Virus record (IMG/VR): IMGVR_UViG_3300023284_000199
Span: 1-63,323 of that record
Length of the DNA stretch: 63,323 bases
DNA from: a virus
Direction: 5' to 3' (one strand)
The translations under genes and the position numbers were made by a program. The notes beneath the pieces are model-generated. The model had not been told where the DNA came from, searched no databases, and saw only the letters and a list, made by a program, of their open reading frames with translations. Position 1 is the stretch's first letter, and the number at the start of each line of letters is the position of its first letter. Positions 61,532 through 63,323 of the stretch are shown here, in pieces.

Positions 61532-62701
61532 TTATTCAACATCTCCAAAAAACTCTTCACCACTTACCACCACTTCTTTTCTAGCATCTGATTCAGGAGC
61601 TAGAGTCAGTCCAACATCGGAAGGTTTATCAGCCCACTTATCAGTAAACTTTTTACCGCCCGACAACTTCTCTATTTGTGCTGGCGATTTCAAAACTGGT
61701 GTAGTGAAAGCATGTTTTTTACCAAATTTAGTAACGGCTTTAGCTTCTGCACCCTCCAAGAAAATACGATTAGCTTTCTTACGAACTAATTTCAATCCTG
61801 TAACTTTATCTCCCATACGCGCACGTTTGAATGCTTCATCACGTAAAGCAGACTCAAATTTCTTTATGCGATCAATCTGCATAATCATTTCACCTAACTC
61901 AATAGATGTCATATGCATAGGCTCTAACTCGGGGTTAAAGTCCATCGTCTCACCCTTCAAAGCAGGGCATTCTTTTCGTACCGGGCAAAACTGACACCAA
62001 CTACCCGTATTTAAAATGGCTTTAGGATTTTCTGTTTCTTCCATAGCTGGGAGAACCGTATTCATAAACCATTCGTTCACTTCATTAGAGTTGGTTTTAT
62101 AATCACGATTAGTTCCTCGACTGTGAGGAATTCTTGGTTGAGAAATCCAAAGTTGTACTTCAAATTCATCGTCTACACCTTGAGTTTCCCAAGCAAGATA
62201 TCCGTAATATTTATTTTGTATGCTGTCAGCTTCAATAATCATTCGACCATATTTAAAATCAATGATTATGATTCTCTTACTGGTTTTGATAAAAACATCT
62301 GCCGTTCCAAAAGCATCTTCATGAAGCATACTATCCATAGGATATTCAATATGCAATACAGCATCATCAGCCGCGTGATCAATCATCAATTCATTTACAA
62401 GATCGATACAGGTTTGAACACCGTTAGCCATCTCTTCGTTAACTTCAAATTCAAACTCACCAACCTCAACTATGAATCCTATATATTCCCACGCATCTTG
62501 ACTCTCTTCCAAACATATAGACAGGATCATGTGGGCAGCAGTACCTTCAGCAGCAGCATAGCTAGGAGCGGAATAGAAATCCCCATCTCCATAAACTTTC
62601 TTAGTAAGTCCAATAGAACCGGGGCATGGAATCCAACGGTATGCACCAGAGGCCCCAAGTATACTGTGCTTTGAAGGCTTAACTTCAATTCGCTGTGTCA
62701 T
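61532..62701 (-). CDS. DUF2800 PD-(D/E)XK nuclease, Cas4-like
   Basis: A 389-residue protein. GASGAYRWIPCPGSIGL at the start, a IIIIDFKYG catalytic strand (D-x-K) and the cysteine cluster SWCQFCPVRKECPAL in the second half fit the RecB/Cas4-type DUF2800 family, probably with an iron-sulphur cluster. It would act on DNA ends in recombination-dependent replication. Neighbours DUF2815 and polymerase support this. Confidence 0.8.
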   Translation of the reverse strand: MTQRIEVKPSKHSILGASGAYRWIPCPGSIGLTKKVYGDGDFYSAPSYAAAEGTAAHMILSICLEESQDAWEYIGFIVEVGEFEFEVNEEMANGVQTCIDLVNELMIDHAADDAVLHIEYPMDSMLHEDAFGTADVFIKTSKRIIIIDFKYGRMIIEADSIQNKYYGYLAWETQGVDDEFEVQLWISQPRIPHSRGTNRDYKTNSNEVNEWFMNTVLPAMEETENPKAILNTGSWCQFCPVRKECPALKGETMDFNPELEPMHMTSIELGEMIMQIDRIKKFESALRDEAFKRARMGDKVTGLKLVRKKANRIFLEGAEAKAVTKFGKKHAFTTPVLKSPAQIEKLSGGKKFTDKWADKPSDVGLTLAPESDARKEVVVSGEEFFGDVE

Positions 62702-62704
62702 AAA

Positions 62705-63319
62705 TCAGTCCTTAGCTTCAGCGTTCAATTGATCCAAGAAATCCTGATAGTTATCTTCAGTTAATTCAGGAGTCCGTGCAGCTTTAAACTCAGCTAGAAG
62801 TGCTTTGACTTTAGCCGTGGTGATTTTCTTATCTGCCACCAATCGAGCTATGTCCGTTTGAATTTCTTTAGGATTGAATCCTGTTTTTTCACCTTCAGGT
62901 AAATCCCCATCACTATCATCAGGCAGATCATCTACAACGTCTTCTGTCTTTTTTTCAGCAGGCTTATCATCAGGCAGATCATCTACAACCTGTCCAGCAG
63001 CAGCCGCTATCTCTGTTTCTGTAGCTTCTCTATTCAAACGATCATCATCTGTTTCAGGATCACCGGGCAGATCGTCTACAACCTTAGACTTCTTTTCGAC
63101 CTTGGCTTCTGCTTCTACTTTTTCAGCAACAGCATTAGCCTTGGTTCTCAAACCGGTTAAAACTCCTTCACGAACCTGATTTACAAGTCGATCCATTTCA
63201 GCCACATGATCATCACTTTCATCAAGCGTAGCTTTCAATTTGACTTCAATTTCCAACGGCTCATAATCCCGAACTTGGACTCGCCGCATGTACTTAACTT
63301 GTGCATCATATACTTGCAT
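62705..63319 (-). CDS. Protein with VVDDLP repeats at the window edge
   Basis: A 204-residue acidic protein that may extend past the edge, though an ATG is present at 63319. The motif VVDDLP occurs four times (for example VVDDLPGD, VVDDLPDD), separated by charged linkers and written by near-identical DNA. The C terminus is helical (KVKALLAEFKAARTPELTED). Position beside the DUF2800 and DUF2815 genes suggests a replication accessory role. No family recognised. Confidence 0.55.
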   Translation of the reverse strand: MQVYDAQVKYMRRVQVRDYEPLEIEVKLKATLDESDDHVAEMDRLVNQVREGVLTGLRTKANAVAEKVEAEAKVEKKSKVVDDLPGDPETDDDRLNREATETEIAAAAGQVVDDLPDDKPAEKKTEDVVDDLPDDSDGDLPEGEKTGFNPKEIQTDIARLVADKKITTAKVKALLAEFKAARTPELTEDNYQDFLDQLNAEAKD

Positions 63320-63323
63320 CAGA

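Noticed and set aside
1-63323. Temperate lifestyle
   Set aside because: No integrase, excisionase, attachment site or clear CI/Cro pair was found; the window is incomplete, so this is not proof of a lytic life cycle.

Overview
The window is a large part of a tailed-phage genome, a siphovirus by gene content. It has a terminase large subunit, a DUF4055-type portal, scaffold and HK97-type capsid genes, a tail-tube gene, two tail-assembly chaperone frames, a 1379-residue tape measure, a DUF2460/DUF2163/gpJ-like tail tip, fibres, a T4-lysozyme-type endolysin and a lipoprotein. The lipoprotein and lysozyme suggest a Gram-negative host, and the GTA-like tail-tip genes are common in phages of marine and soil Proteobacteria. 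No integrase, excisionase or convincing repressor was seen. No primase or replicative helicase is present although a polymerase cassette is, and genes run to both edges, so the window is probably an excerpt or a permuted cut of a larger genome.

Layout. (1) 1-2.98 kb, minus strand: small early genes served by three sigma70-like promoters. (2) 2.93-3.64 kb: intergenic region with an array of GCAGCTTnnnTACA boxes, GTTC repeats phased near the helical period, and a terminator. (3) 3.64-6.74 kb, minus strand: small conserved phage genes, a DUF7192-like gene and a MoxR-type AAA+ ATPase, in a segment very dense in GANTC sites. (4) 6.74-8.60 kb: a repeat-rich, mostly non-coding divergent region with CCTATAT repeats, 18-bp and 30-bp tandem repeats, a perfect 15-bp inverted repeat, a phased GAAC array and outward promoters. 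(5) 8.60-11.59 kb, plus strand: small early or middle genes. (6) 11.6-48.5 kb, plus strand: packaging, head, tail, fibre and lysis genes. (7) 48.5-52.24 kb, plus strand: about 23 recognisable tRNA genes covering every amino acid except Gln, including an initiator-like tRNA, plus several degenerate tRNA-like elements, small ORFs and a Lar-like gene. (8) 52.24-63.3 kb, minus strand: B12-dependent ribonucleotide reductase, three nucleotide-metabolism enzymes, a T5 A1-like phosphoesterase, RuvC-like resolvase, family A DNA polymerase, DUF2815 protein and DUF2800 nuclease.

The genes form three programmes. Leftward and rightward early units diverge from the repeat region near 8 kb. A long rightward late unit runs through head, tail and lysis into the tRNA array. 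A leftward replication and nucleotide unit meets the tRNA array head-on at 52.24 kb. Promoters look like host sigma70 sites throughout, often TTGACA-N17-TATAAT-like, and no phage RNA polymerase gene was seen.

The most unusual features are the GANTC-dense island, the dispersed operator-like box family, the helically phased GAAC/GTTC arrays, the structured leader before the capsid gene, the A AAA AAC frameshift signal in the tail chaperone, and the near-complete tRNA set with several irregular members.
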